A stretch of DNA of 33,799 bases. It comes from Nemertoderma westbladi. Taxonomy: Eukaryota > Xenacoelomorpha > Nemertodermatida > Nemertodermatidae. Made by a program: the position numbers and the translations under genes. The stretch spans positions 1-33,799 of the forward strand of contig JAUCBJ010008131.1 of NCBI GenBank assembly GCA_032718475.1, in the 5' to 3' direction. The notes beneath the pieces were generated by a model. That model made no database searches and was not told where the DNA came from. It was given only the letters and a program-made list of their open reading frames with translations. The first letter of the stretch is position 1. Every line of letters begins with the position of its first letter. Shown piece by piece: positions 10,225-18,816 of this stretch.

Positions 10225-10393
10225 GATTTTTTTTTCTTCCTGGTTACTGCTGCTGGTTATAGACTTGTTACTTGTACCGTCAGACCGTTGGGCGTAGATA
10301 TCGATTGTTGGTTATCGGTAAACTGGCTGACTTTGGACTTGTACCGGTAGGTACCGGTAATATCAAGCATTCAGACAGTCAGCGAGTCAGGGT

Positions 10394-13300
10394 ATGACAG
10401 ACGTTTTTGGATTCGAGAACGATAGCGATAGTACCGGTAGTAGATGCGGAGAGTCTGACCAAACGCAAATAGCCGTTGGTCCGAGAGAAGAATCAAGTTG
10501 GACGGACATAAACTTAAATAGTCCGGCGGTTGTCGTTCCTGGTTCCGGTTGCGACCGTCCTAGATATTCTGAAACGCAGTCTCACGGTTGGAATCGGTTT
10601 CCTGCAGTACCGGTACCAGGAGAAGGGGACGATTACATACATCCTAATAGAGAGCAGCAAGGTACCGATACCTGTATACAGCTTGAACGCGACGCACCGA
10701 TAATGGCGGATATCAGGAAGGAACCGGAAATATTCGACGGGCGTGGAGATGTTGATTCCTGGGTTAGTGCATTACAGCGATTGGGACGTCTTCGAAGATG
10801 GAATTACGTGATGATGGGAAGGGTTGCTTCCGTTTATGTGTCAGGTACCGCGGCTCGCGTAATAGAAGAATTACCTAATGAACAACAAGTCGATTTTGAT
10901 AGCGTAGTAGCCGCTCTGCGAGCTAGATTTAGGCCTTTACCCCCCGAGGTTATATGTAGTAAGCTGTTAGATTGTAGGCTAGGAATAAATGAAACTATAG
11001 AGGAGTATGTAGATAAACTCCAGAAATGGGGACAGCAAGCCTGGGTAGATATGAATGGTGCGCAACGAGATCGGTTATTACTTACAGTTTTTTACAGAGG
11101 CATACCCTCTGATTTGGCTTTTAGGATTAGAAACAGCCATCCGCAATCGTTTGACGAGGCTGTACGTATGGCGCGTAATGAAGAAATTTATTTAGCGGAG
11201 GCGAACCATTTAAATTACGGAGATCAAGCTGGACGTATTGATCGAAATACCGGTATTGATTCAAATAGGCCAAAGCATACCTTTTTGCAGGAAAGTGGTG
11301 TACATGGATATGTAAACAATACGGCGAGTTTTAATAGAAATTCTACTGTACCGAGTAGACCGGTTACCGTTGATCCAAAAATAAATAAATTAGAAAGTGA
11401 GATACAAGAATTACGGAAACAAATTTCCGGTATGCAGTGCCAGCCAGCTCCTGTACGTCCGTTTACTGCATGGAATAAGAGTAGAACAGATTCTGGTCCA
11501 AACCATTCTGATAGGAGTAGTGATACATTAGCCTACAGTAGTGGTAGACCTGTAGATAGCCCTTATTTGACTGAGCCAAGTAGGTCAATTATTCAAAGTG
11601 AACATTTTCAGGGAAGTAATAATATGACACCCCGTAGGAATGTAACATGTTTTAACTGCAATGAATTTGGCCATTACAGTACCCAATGTCCCCAGCCGTT
11701 TGCTTCCCGTAATGTTCAGCCACGGAGAGATATTGTTTGTTTTAATTGTAACGAGTCTGGACATTACAGTACCCATTGCCCAAGATCTCAAACATCCCGA
11801 TTTAATAGATCGAGTGACGATGTGAGACGTACTTATCCATACAGACCGAGACCTTCCCCACTTAGTACTGCTAGCAATATGTGTCAGCCATCCCAATATG
11901 TGCCACACCCTACTCCACCGCCCAGTAGGTTTAGTACGGATGCTGGTACACCGGCTTCGAGTTTTGAAAATAATCACATACGGTATACAACGCATACGAA
12001 TCGCGATTGGTACATACCTGTACATATAGGACGTACAAAGATGGTTGGTTTGGTAGATAGCGGTTCAGATTTTACTATAATGGATATACGTAAATTACCA
12101 AAGGATTGTGAACTGGGAGCCAGTAGTATACCATCTATTAAGGGTGTAGGAGGGTTAATGCCAGTATTAGGTGAAGTGCATCTACCGATTGTTATTACGT
12201 CAGACTTTAAAGTAGACATATTAGTGTATATTGGCGACTTACAGAAAATTGATGGTTCTGAAATTATTTTTGGTAAAGATTTTATCTACCAAGCCTGTAC
12301 CTCGTTTGATTTAGTAAAGCAATGTATGATTTTACGGAATAACGAGTGTGTTTATTTTTGTAGTCCACCGACTCAGGTTATATCTAACTCAACCACAGAA
12401 CACTATACTCGCCGTATAATTATGTCAGAAAAGAGGGTTACTATACCACCAGATTCACAGGCATATATTACAGGTTGTTTGAAGGGAAAGGGAAGTAATT
12501 GTAGCTTCCCAGCAGGACCAGTTTATATTGAACCTCTGTATCAGTCGAATACTCAAACCCTACTAGCACGTTGTATAATAGATCCAATTGATAGAGAACG
12601 TGTTACATTACAAGTTTTAAACCCAAACAATTCACCAGTTACTGTTTTTAAGAACCAGAAGGTAGCATCATACTGTGACGTCACTAATTATACCTTGCGT
12701 ACTTTAGAAAGTAGGGCTATCAGTACAGATAGTGTAGTTAATGATGTCAATGGTAAACAGATATTTTTACGTGAAGAATTAAAATTAGACCATTTAGACT
12801 CTGATAAACAAGCTGATGTATTGGACATTGTTGGACAGAATCCCCATTCATTTTCTTACAATGATTATGACATAGGACGGACTACACTGTTACAACATTC
12901 TATACCTTTGAAACCTGATGCTAAACCGATACATGTAAAGCCTTATCCAATACCTGTAGCCATACGTCCAGAACTGAGAGAACGGTTAAGTAATTTACAA
13001 CGTGTAGGAGTTATACAGCCGAGTACCAGTGAATGGTCTTCTCCTCTTATTATTGTTAAGGCACCTAATAAGCCATGGCGCTTAGCTATAGACTATAGGG
13101 GACTTAATTCAGTAGCGGTTCCTCAATTTTGGCCATTACCTAATATTGATTACATGTTAGCAGAAGTTGGTGCTGCCAGACCAGAATATTTCAGTGCTTT
13201 GGATTTTAAATCCATGTTTTGGCAAGTAGAGATTAATCCGGAGGATTATGCGAAGACCGCCTTTCATACTCAGTGGGGAAACTTTGAGTTTCGTAGAATG

Positions 13301-13684
13301 CCGTTTGGGCTTCAGTCATCACCCAGTACGTGTCAGAGATTAATGCAACTAGGATTAGAAGGGATAGAATGTGCTTTAGTGTACATGGATGACCTGATAT
13401 TGTATTCTAGAACGTGGGAACAGCACATAGAACTCATAGATATAGTACTACGGCGTATAAGTGAGTTAGGTCTCAAATTGAAACCATCTAAATGTTGTTT
13501 TGGAGCGAGTTCAATACACTTCCTAGGACACATTATTGATCGGGATGGTATACATACTGACCCTAAGAAAATAAGTACGATGGTCGATTTCCCCAGACCT
13601 ACTTGTGTGAAGGACTTACAGAGTTTTCTGGGGCTGTGTGGATACTACAGGAAGTTTGTGAGAGATTATGGCAAATTAGTATAA
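10394..13684 (+). CDS. gag-pol: Gypsy gag-pol, first part (gag, protease, RT) to in-frame TAA
   Basis: 1,096 codons from the first good ATG after the leader. Residues ~100-270 are a retrotransposon gag region; two CCHC zinc knuckles (CFNCNEFGHYSTQC and CFNCNESGHYSTHC) lie at about 419-432 and 449-462. The protease active site VDSGSD has its Asp at residue 555. Reverse transcriptase follows, with the YMDD catalytic motif at 997-1000 and FLGHIIDRDGI and FLGLCGYYRKF downstream. Gag and pol are in one frame with no frameshift. The frame meets TAA at 13682-13684, at the RT-RNase H connection, where related elements have a sense codon; the same frame continues beyond it. Either a recent nonsense mutation or a readthrough site. 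Confidence 0.93.
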   Translation: MTDVFGFENDSDSTGSRCGESDQTQIAVGPREESSWTDINLNSPAVVVPGSGCDRPRYSETQSHGWNRFPAVPVPGEGDDYIHPNREQQGTDTCIQLERDAPIMADIRKEPEIFDGRGDVDSWVSALQRLGRLRRWNYVMMGRVASVYVSGTAARVIEELPNEQQVDFDSVVAALRARFRPLPPEVICSKLLDCRLGINETIEEYVDKLQKWGQQAWVDMNGAQRDRLLLTVFYRGIPSDLAFRIRNSHPQSFDEAVRMARNEEIYLAEANHLNYGDQAGRIDRNTGIDSNRPKHTFLQESGVHGYVNNTASFNRNSTVPSRPVTVDPKINKLESEIQELRKQISGMQCQPAPVRPFTAWNKSRTDSGPNHSDRSSDTLAYSSGRPVDSPYLTEPSRSIIQSEHFQGSNNMTPRRNVTCFNCNEFGHYSTQCPQPFASRNVQPRRDIVCFNCNESGHYSTHCPRSQTSRFNRSSDDVRRTYPYRPRPSPLSTASNMCQPSQYVPHPTPPPSRFSTDAGTPASSFENNHIRYTTHTNRDWYIPVHIGRTKMVGLVDSGSDFTIMDIRKLPKDCELGASSIPSIKGVGGLMPVLGEVHLPIVITSDFKVDILVYIGDLQKIDGSEIIFGKDFIYQACTSFDLVKQCMILRNNECVYFCSPPTQVISNSTTEHYTRRIIMSEKRVTIPPDSQAYITGCLKGKGSNCSFPAGPVYIEPLYQSNTQTLLARCIIDPIDRERVTLQVLNPNNSPVTVFKNQKVASYCDVTNYTLRTLESRAISTDSVVNDVNGKQIFLREELKLDHLDSDKQADVLDIVGQNPHSFSYNDYDIGRTTLLQHSIPLKPDAKPIHVKPYPIPVAIRPELRERLSNLQRVGVIQPSTSEWSSPLIIVKAPNKPWRLAIDYRGLNSVAVPQFWPLPNIDYMLAEVGAARPEYFSALDFKSMFWQVEINPEDYAKTAFHTQWGNFEFRRMPFGLQSSPSTCQRLMQLGLEGIECALVYMDDLILYSRTWEQHIELIDIVLRRISELGLKLKPSKCCFGASSIHFLGHIIDRDGIHTDPKKISTMVDFPRPTCVKDLQSFLGLCGYYRKFVRDYGKLV

Positions 13685-15901
13685 CCATTGTATGGCCTAA
13701 CTAAAGTAGGAGTGCCGTTTTACTGGAATGCAGATTGTGAACAAGCTTTTCTAGAACTCAAGAATCGACTCGTTTCATCGCCAATTTTATCCCACCCTGA
13801 CTTTGAACGAGAGTTTACCTTAGAAACTGATGCCAGTGGATCTGGACTTGGCGCGATACTTTGCCAAGACGATAAGGTTATAGCTTATGCTTCGCGTTCC
13901 CTGACTTGTGCTGAAGCTAAGTGGTCGATTACGGAATTAGAGGGATTAGCAGTAGTTTGGGCCGTAGCTAAGTTTCGTTTTTATTTATTGGGTCGGCATT
14001 TTAAAGTGATTTCAGATCATAACCCCCTGCGATGCTTGTCTTGGGTTGGTGTCAATCGCCATATTACGGGTCGTCTCCAAAGGTGGGCACTGAAACTGTC
14101 AGAATACGATTATACTTTTATTTATAAACCCGGAAAGTTTAACAGGGCTGATTGCTTATCCCGAATAAAAGTCGAACATCCTCTAGATACGACTAACACT
14201 GTAAACAATCACAGTAACGAACTCGATGTTGAACCATTTTGTTTAATTAATGTTCCTGTAATAAACCCTGTAGACTCTACAGACGTGACTGGAGAGACAG
14301 ACATTTTGATGAATAACCAATCTAATGTATTGAGTGTAGATACCGATGAACTACAAGGTCTTGCAGACTTATTTAGTTGCAATGGAACGGATTCGAAGGT
14401 TTGTAACCATGACTACCAGGATAAACAGAGTTCAGTAGCAAATGACGATGATGGATGTTCATCTTACCGTGCTCGAGACACCCCAATACATGTAGATAGT
14501 TTCGCAGACGTTCAGTCTTCCTTACCTGTGTTACCTAGCAATGTGGAGTTTTGTAGTTTGTCCAGACTACGTAAACTGCAGTTGGAAGATTCAAATATTA
14601 AGGTGATGGTAGAATATTTACAAACGGGAAATAAACCAGAATTTAATCGTAAGCTCTCTGAGTGTAAGAATATGGTAAAGTTACATACACAATATGTATT
14701 AGTAGATGGTATTCTATGTCACGTCTCGGATTGTAAGACAAATAAGACAATACAAGTAGTAGTACCTAAGTTACTACGTAGACAGGTACTACTTCAGTTC
14801 CATGACCTCAGGTCACACTTAGGAATTAATAAAACGTTGAATGACATTAAAGTAAAATTTTATTGGGTAAATCTCCGGGATGATGTAGCGCGGTACATAC
14901 ATAGTTGTGATTCTTGTCAACGACGTAAAGGATCTACTAATATTCAACCATTAACTAGTTTACCAGCCCCCACCCGAGTTATGGAAAGATTATCTATTGA
15001 TATCGTGAAAGGGTTTCCCACTAGTCCAACTGGTAATAAACTTGTTTTCACTATTACAGAACATTTAACCCGATATGTTGAACTATTACCTGTCCCTGAC
15101 GAACAGGCTGAAACTTTAGCACGGGAATTGGTAAATAAAATATTTTGTGTATACGGTGCAGCTGAGATTATTTTATCGGATAGAGGTCCAAGTTTTACTT
15201 CGTCACTTTTCTCGGAACTGGAAAAAATATTTGGCATTGTTCGTGTGTTAACTTCAGCGTACCACCCACAATGCAATGGTCTTACTGAAAGGGTCAACCA
15301 ATCCATGTGTAATATGTTAGCACTGACAGTTCGTAACCATGACAACTGGGAAGAAATGCTTCCCCTAGTACAATTTAATTATAACACTAGCGTACATTCT
15401 AGTATAGGGATGGCACCATTTACGTTGATGTTTGGTAGGGAGGCTCGTCTACCAATAGATACTCGTATTGAGCGGCCTTATAGTTTGTTGGCTGACACAG
15501 CGACATACCCTGACGAATTACGTAAGAACTTACAAAATGCCCACAAGTTAGTTAGAGAACAACTAAGTAAAGCACAGAATAAACAAAAACGCCTCCACGA
15601 TCGTAAAGTGAAACAAAATTTGCAATCATTTGTGACAGGCGATAAAGTATTGTATTTTGATCGACGCGTTAAGCGCAAGAATAATAAGTTGCGGTTCCGT
15701 TTTACCGGACCCTATGTAGTGCTCCGTAAGCGTTCGCAGTTTTCATATGAATTACGTCCTGTACGGAAACGAGTTACACCACGAACTCCAGTGTTGGTAG
15801 TGAACGCGAAAGATTTAAAGTTATATCAAGTGCGTTCATCCGCTTGTGAAAGTAATAACCCTTCTATGTCCAATGGACAAAGTGATGTCGGCACACCTTA
15901 G
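13685..15901 (+). CDS. gag-pol: Gypsy pol, second part (RNase H, integrase)
   Basis: Same frame as the upstream part, directly after the TAA; there is no ATG near its start, so it is expressed only by readthrough, if at all. RNase H: ETDASGSGLGAIL with its catalytic Asp at about 13829, then the conserved SDHNPL. Integrase: H2C2 zinc finger (LRSHLGINKT ... CDSCQRRKG, ~14800-14930), and the DDE core with Asp in LSIDIVKGF, Asp in ILSDRGPSF and Glu in GLTERVNQ. A GPYVVLRKR stretch near 15700 is the GPY/F module. The stop at 15899-15901 leaves ~900 untranslated bases before the 3' LTR. Confidence 0.92.
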   Translation, partial: PLYGLTKVGVPFYWNADCEQAFLELKNRLVSSPILSHPDFEREFTLETDASGSGLGAILCQDDKVIAYASRSLTCAEAKWSITELEGLAVVWAVAKFRFYLLGRHFKVISDHNPLRCLSWVGVNRHITGRLQRWALKLSEYDYTFIYKPGKFNRADCLSRIKVEHPLDTTNTVNNHSNELDVEPFCLINVPVINPVDSTDVTGETDILMNNQSNVLSVDTDELQGLADLFSCNGTDSKVCNHDYQDKQSSVANDDDGCSSYRARDTPIHVDSFADVQSSLPVLPSNVEFCSLSRLRKLQLEDSNIKVMVEYLQTGNKPEFNRKLSECKNMVKLHTQYVLVDGILCHVSDCKTNKTIQVVVPKLLRRQVLLQFHDLRSHLGINKTLNDIKVKFYWVNLRDDVARYIHSCDSCQRRKGSTNIQPLTSLPAPTRVMERLSIDIVKGFPTSPTGNKLVFTITEHLTRYVELLPVPDEQAETLARELVNKIFCVYGAAEIILSDRGPSFTSSLFSELEKIFGIVRVLTSAYHPQCNGLTERVNQSMCNMLALTVRNHDNWEEMLPLVQFNYNTSVHSSIGMAPFTLMFGREARLPIDTRIERPYSLLADTATYPDELRKNLQNAHKLVREQLSKAQNKQKRLHDRKVKQNLQSFVTGDKVLYFDRRVKRKNNKLRFRFTGPYVVLRKRSQFSYELRPVRKRVTPRTPVLVVNAKDLKLYQVRSSACESNNPSMSNGQSDVGTP

Positions 15902-16757
15902 TGTACAGTAGTACATACAGTAAGGTATAAGTATATACAGTAGAACAGTGACTGATGATATTTACATAAACCAACAAACTATATGCAATATGCACTACCG
16001 TATGCAGTTTAGATCCTACTAAACATTTTGTAGGTTATTATTGCACGGTCAGTATATTATTATTGGTATGTATACTTGTTACTATTTAGATTAGACATAT
16101 TTAGTGTTTTGTTTTATGAATGTAAATTAAACTATACATTTTTGCTGTTCCCATTTCACCCTCTTTGTTGTCGCAGAAAAATAACTATTTAGCGGAACCG
16201 AATCCTCTAATCTCATTTGGTAGTAAATGTGGTGTTGTTTTACATTTGAATAAATGTACAGTATGTATTTTATTTTTGGATACCATAAGTTTATTGATAT
16301 GTTTATTCATTCTGTAGAGACTTATTTTGTTTCTGTTTATTTCATAGAAAACTCGCCAATTGGCTATTTTGCTTGCTTTGGGCGCCAAAGGAGGTCTTGA
16401 AGGTCTGTTGTATATTATTAGCCTATTGGTTATTAACTTTTTTATTAAATAATATTTGCCTATTGGCTATCATTTTGCATTGCATGTATTAATTGTTGTC
16501 TAATGACTGTCTTATTCAGTAAATTTAATTGCCTATTGGCTAAGCTACTGTAGCTGAAATTAATAACTACTTAGTACATATTGCAGTTGGTATTGGCAAC
16601 TGGTAGTTGGAATGGGAATTCACATTTCCTGTACATGAATAAAGTGTACCAAGTGCGTTGGATTTTAACTAATTCTATATTCATATATTTTGTAGGTATT
16701 TTTACATTATTATTGTGCTGTTTTTATTTAGATTCGGTTCTGCAAAATATTTTTATC
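15902..16757 (+). other. Gypsy 3' untranslated region
   Basis: About 860 bases between the integrase stop and the 3' hairpin. No env-like frame. The phrase GCCTATTGG recurs at about 16422, 16457 and 16531. Nothing else recognised. Confidence 0.6.
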
Positions 16758-16780
16758 AAACCACTCGGGACGAGTGGTTT
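16758..16780 (+). other. Perfect 10-bp hairpin just before the polypurine tract
   Basis: AAACCACTCG (16758-16767), loop GGA, CGAGTGGTTT (16771-16780): a perfect ten-base stem with a three-base loop, five bases before the purine-rich tract. In the element RNA it would be a stable stem-loop near the 3' end. Confidence 0.75.
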
Positions 16781-16785
16781 CCTTT

Positions 16786-16798
16786 CGTGGGGGGGATT
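16786..16798 (+). promoter_or_regulatory. Polypurine tract
   Basis: GTGGGGGGGATT immediately precedes the 3' LTR, the position of the plus-strand primer in LTR elements. The run of seven Gs makes a purine tract; the last TT is not purine. Confidence 0.7.
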
Positions 16799-17284
16799 TG
16801 TGGTGATCAGCAGCAAGGACATACAAAATATGAAACACAACAATATCAAATTACAAAAAACGTTATAAATAATATAACGCCATCTAGGGAAGTTTACAGG
16901 AAACAACAAAATTGCGCTAGAATAATCCTGACCGCTGATTGGAGGATAACAAAGAGGGATAGATAGGTAGGATAATACCGGTTAGTAAGTAATATATCAA
17001 GATATGGTCAGTACAATACAGTACCTACAGTAGTAGTTTAGATTCGTGTTTCTTTTTGGATGTCTGACATCTGATTGTCTGACGTATGTACCGATGTATT
17101 TTGATTTATCTGTTTTGATTAGATTTATCTGCAGTATTATGTTCTGATGTTATGAACTAACAAACTAATCGTTTTAGCCAGCCTGCCAGTTAACGGCAGA
17201 TTTTCTTCAGGGAAACCAGAAAAACTAAGTGGTAGATTGCCACGGAACCCGGGTTTGACCTTATCCTGTTATCCAGCTTTCACA
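16799..17284 (+). repeat. 3' LTR
   Basis: 486 bp, identical to the 5' LTR (9719-10204). It is followed by CACG (17285-17288), the second copy of the target duplication. Confidence 0.95.
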
Positions 17285-17496
17285 CACGGAAATTATTAGT
17301 TGCATTATTTGGACAGCTGCTCGGCATGTCAAAGTGTAAAAGTGGTCACAAAATGGGTGAGGGAACATCGTTGCAGCGCCGGCTGTCTAATATTCTTCTC
17401 AATAATTTCAGAAAAAACGTCGCAAACGAATCAACAAAACGGAAAAAGCAGATAGCTGACGACAAAAAACTCAAAAAGTTGAAAAGTGTTGGATGA
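17285..17496 (+). pseudogene. THAP-domain transposase-like gene, right part (after Gypsy)
   Basis: Continues, in register once the Gypsy and one CACG are removed, the frame that enters the insertion at 9718. It encodes ~70 residues with a very basic, lysine-rich C-terminus (TKRKKQ ... KKLKKLKSVG) and ends at TGA 17494-17496. The clean continuation shows that the transposase frame was open here when the Gypsy inserted. No known domain recognised in this part. Confidence 0.6.
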
Positions 17497-18166
17497 TGGA
17501 ACTATTTACGTCAACATTTTACAAACATGATCGAAATACTAATTCTTTTTGTATAATTTATCTATGAAACGCAATCTTTAATTTCAGTTCAGAAAATAAA
17601 GTAAATGTTTAATTAATCATTCACGTAATATCAATAAATTATTATCAGATATTAATGGTATCATCAATAAAAAGTTAGCTTACTTTATAACGAAATGGCT
17701 TTATATATATAGATAGATATAGATATATAGATAGATATAGATGTATAGGCTACTGTAAATAGCTTACAGATAACGAAAAAGAGCCCTTACTTACCCGTTG
17801 CTAGGGCGAAAGTCATACCCGATATAGTTGGGTGGGTGTTGGTCACATAGCCCCAAACTTGTTAGTTCAGCCGTTGCTAAGGAGAAAATCTATGTTGCTA
17901 TGGTAACTGACTTAAAAATGTGTCCATTAAACTCCCCATACACGATATAGTACTGATTTCTATTGATCCAATGGCCACAAAGTTGTTTGTTTACCCATTG
18001 CTAAGGAGAAAGTCACTGTTGCTATGGTAACTGTGACTTAAAAATGTGTCCATTAAATTCCCCATACACGATATAGTACTGATATGTGTTGGTCCCATGA
18101 TCATAGAGTGAAATGAAGTAACACTTCCTACTTGGCCTCTTATTTTTTTGAGGGCAGCTCTGTGTC
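17497..18166. other. Non-coding right arm of the P-like transposon with X-box repeats
   Basis: Contains a GATA/TATA-type microsatellite (about 17702-17742) and a ~124-bp tandem repeat, units starting at 17871 and 17995, with a partial earlier relative at 17795. Each full unit carries GTTGCTATGGTAAC (17894-17907 and 18018-18031), which fits the RFX-factor X-box. No gene. Confidence 0.6.
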
Positions 18167-18193
18167 CAGGCCTGTTATTTTATGAAGGCCCTG
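18167..18193 (-). repeat. Right terminal inverted repeat of P-like transposon
   Basis: Exact inverse of 8785-8811. Followed by GCTGTACC (18194-18201), the second copy of the target duplication. Confidence 0.85.
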
Positions 18194-18816
18194 GCTGTAC
18201 CGGTACCGGTCACTGTTCTGTATTTTGCAGTTGTGCCTGTATAAATTCAAATTTCTGTTTTATTTTATTCTAATAATCGCCTGAAGAAGGGTTTAGGCCC
18301 GAAAGGCCTCGCGAATAATAATAATACAAAACGTTTTTATTGCTGGGGGAGACCCTCTAACTATCCTTAACATATTATAAATCTTCGTTCATAATGAAAC
18401 TTTTCTTCGCAAATATCTGGAAATCATCCAGTTGTGATCCAGTTTTTTGTTGATCACCTTACAGATGTCCTAATTTAACACTATTAAATGTATGCACATG
18501 TCAAAAAATTTGCAGGCATAATATCAAAATTTTGAGTCTAAAACCTTCAAAACGTACGTGCGTCAAATGGTTTTTCAATAATGACCATTTGTTCTTACAA
18601 GACAAGATTCCAGCACAATCTGCTCACAACATAAAAAATTAAAGTATTACTTATTCAATTATTATAATATTAAATTTCAAGTATTTTACTAAATTATAAG
18701 TAACGTGATACAAATATGCACAAAAATACTGCAATAGTTGATTTAAATATTATTAAAGACACGATTAAATTGTACAAAAGTTCAACAAAACTATTATATT
18801 CTTAAATACGGTTGGT
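18194..18816. other. Intergenic, with a hammerhead-like motif at 18281-18304
   Basis: No gene seen. CTGAAGA at 18281-18287, a GGG...CCC stem and GAAA at 18301-18304 resemble the catalytic core order of hammerhead ribozymes (CUGANGA, stem II, GAAA), which occur in Penelope-like elements. An extra A sits at the stem II boundary and I cannot find a good stem III or cleavage site, so this is a resemblance only. Confidence 0.35.

Larger units (their letters stand above)
9719..17284 (+). mobile_element. Full-length Ty3/Gypsy LTR retrotransposon, 7,566 bp
   Basis: Complete structure: 486-bp LTRs beginning TGTGGTG and ending TTTCACA, a primer-binding site, one gag-pol frame, a purine-rich tract, and a 4-bp target duplication. 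The domain order gag, protease, RT, RNase H, integrase defines Ty3/Gypsy rather than Copia. There is no envelope-like frame after integrase. The two LTRs show no difference that I can find over 486 bases, so insertion was very recent. One in-frame TAA in pol is the only obvious lesion. It landed inside the coding region of the P-like transposon. Confidence 0.95.
8785..18193 (+). mobile_element. P-element-like (THAP) DNA transposon, split by a Gypsy element
   Basis: Bounded by 27-bp perfect terminal inverted repeats and a 7-9 bp target duplication, and carrying a THAP-domain gene fragment reading inward from the left end. THAP domain, ~30-bp TIRs and ~8-bp duplications together are the hallmarks of the P superfamily. 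The TIR contains AAATAACA, also present in the Drosophila P terminus as I remember it. Without the 7,566-bp Gypsy and one 4-bp target duplication the transposon would be ~1.84 kb, too short for a full P transposase, so it looks like an internally deleted, non-autonomous copy. Confidence 0.7.

Noticed and set aside
11585-12025. Minus-strand 146-codon frame opposite gag
   Set aside because: Shadow of the gag-pol frame on the plus strand, which carries zinc knuckles.
14944-15345. Minus-strand 133-codon frame opposite integrase
   Set aside because: Shadow of the integrase coding sequence.
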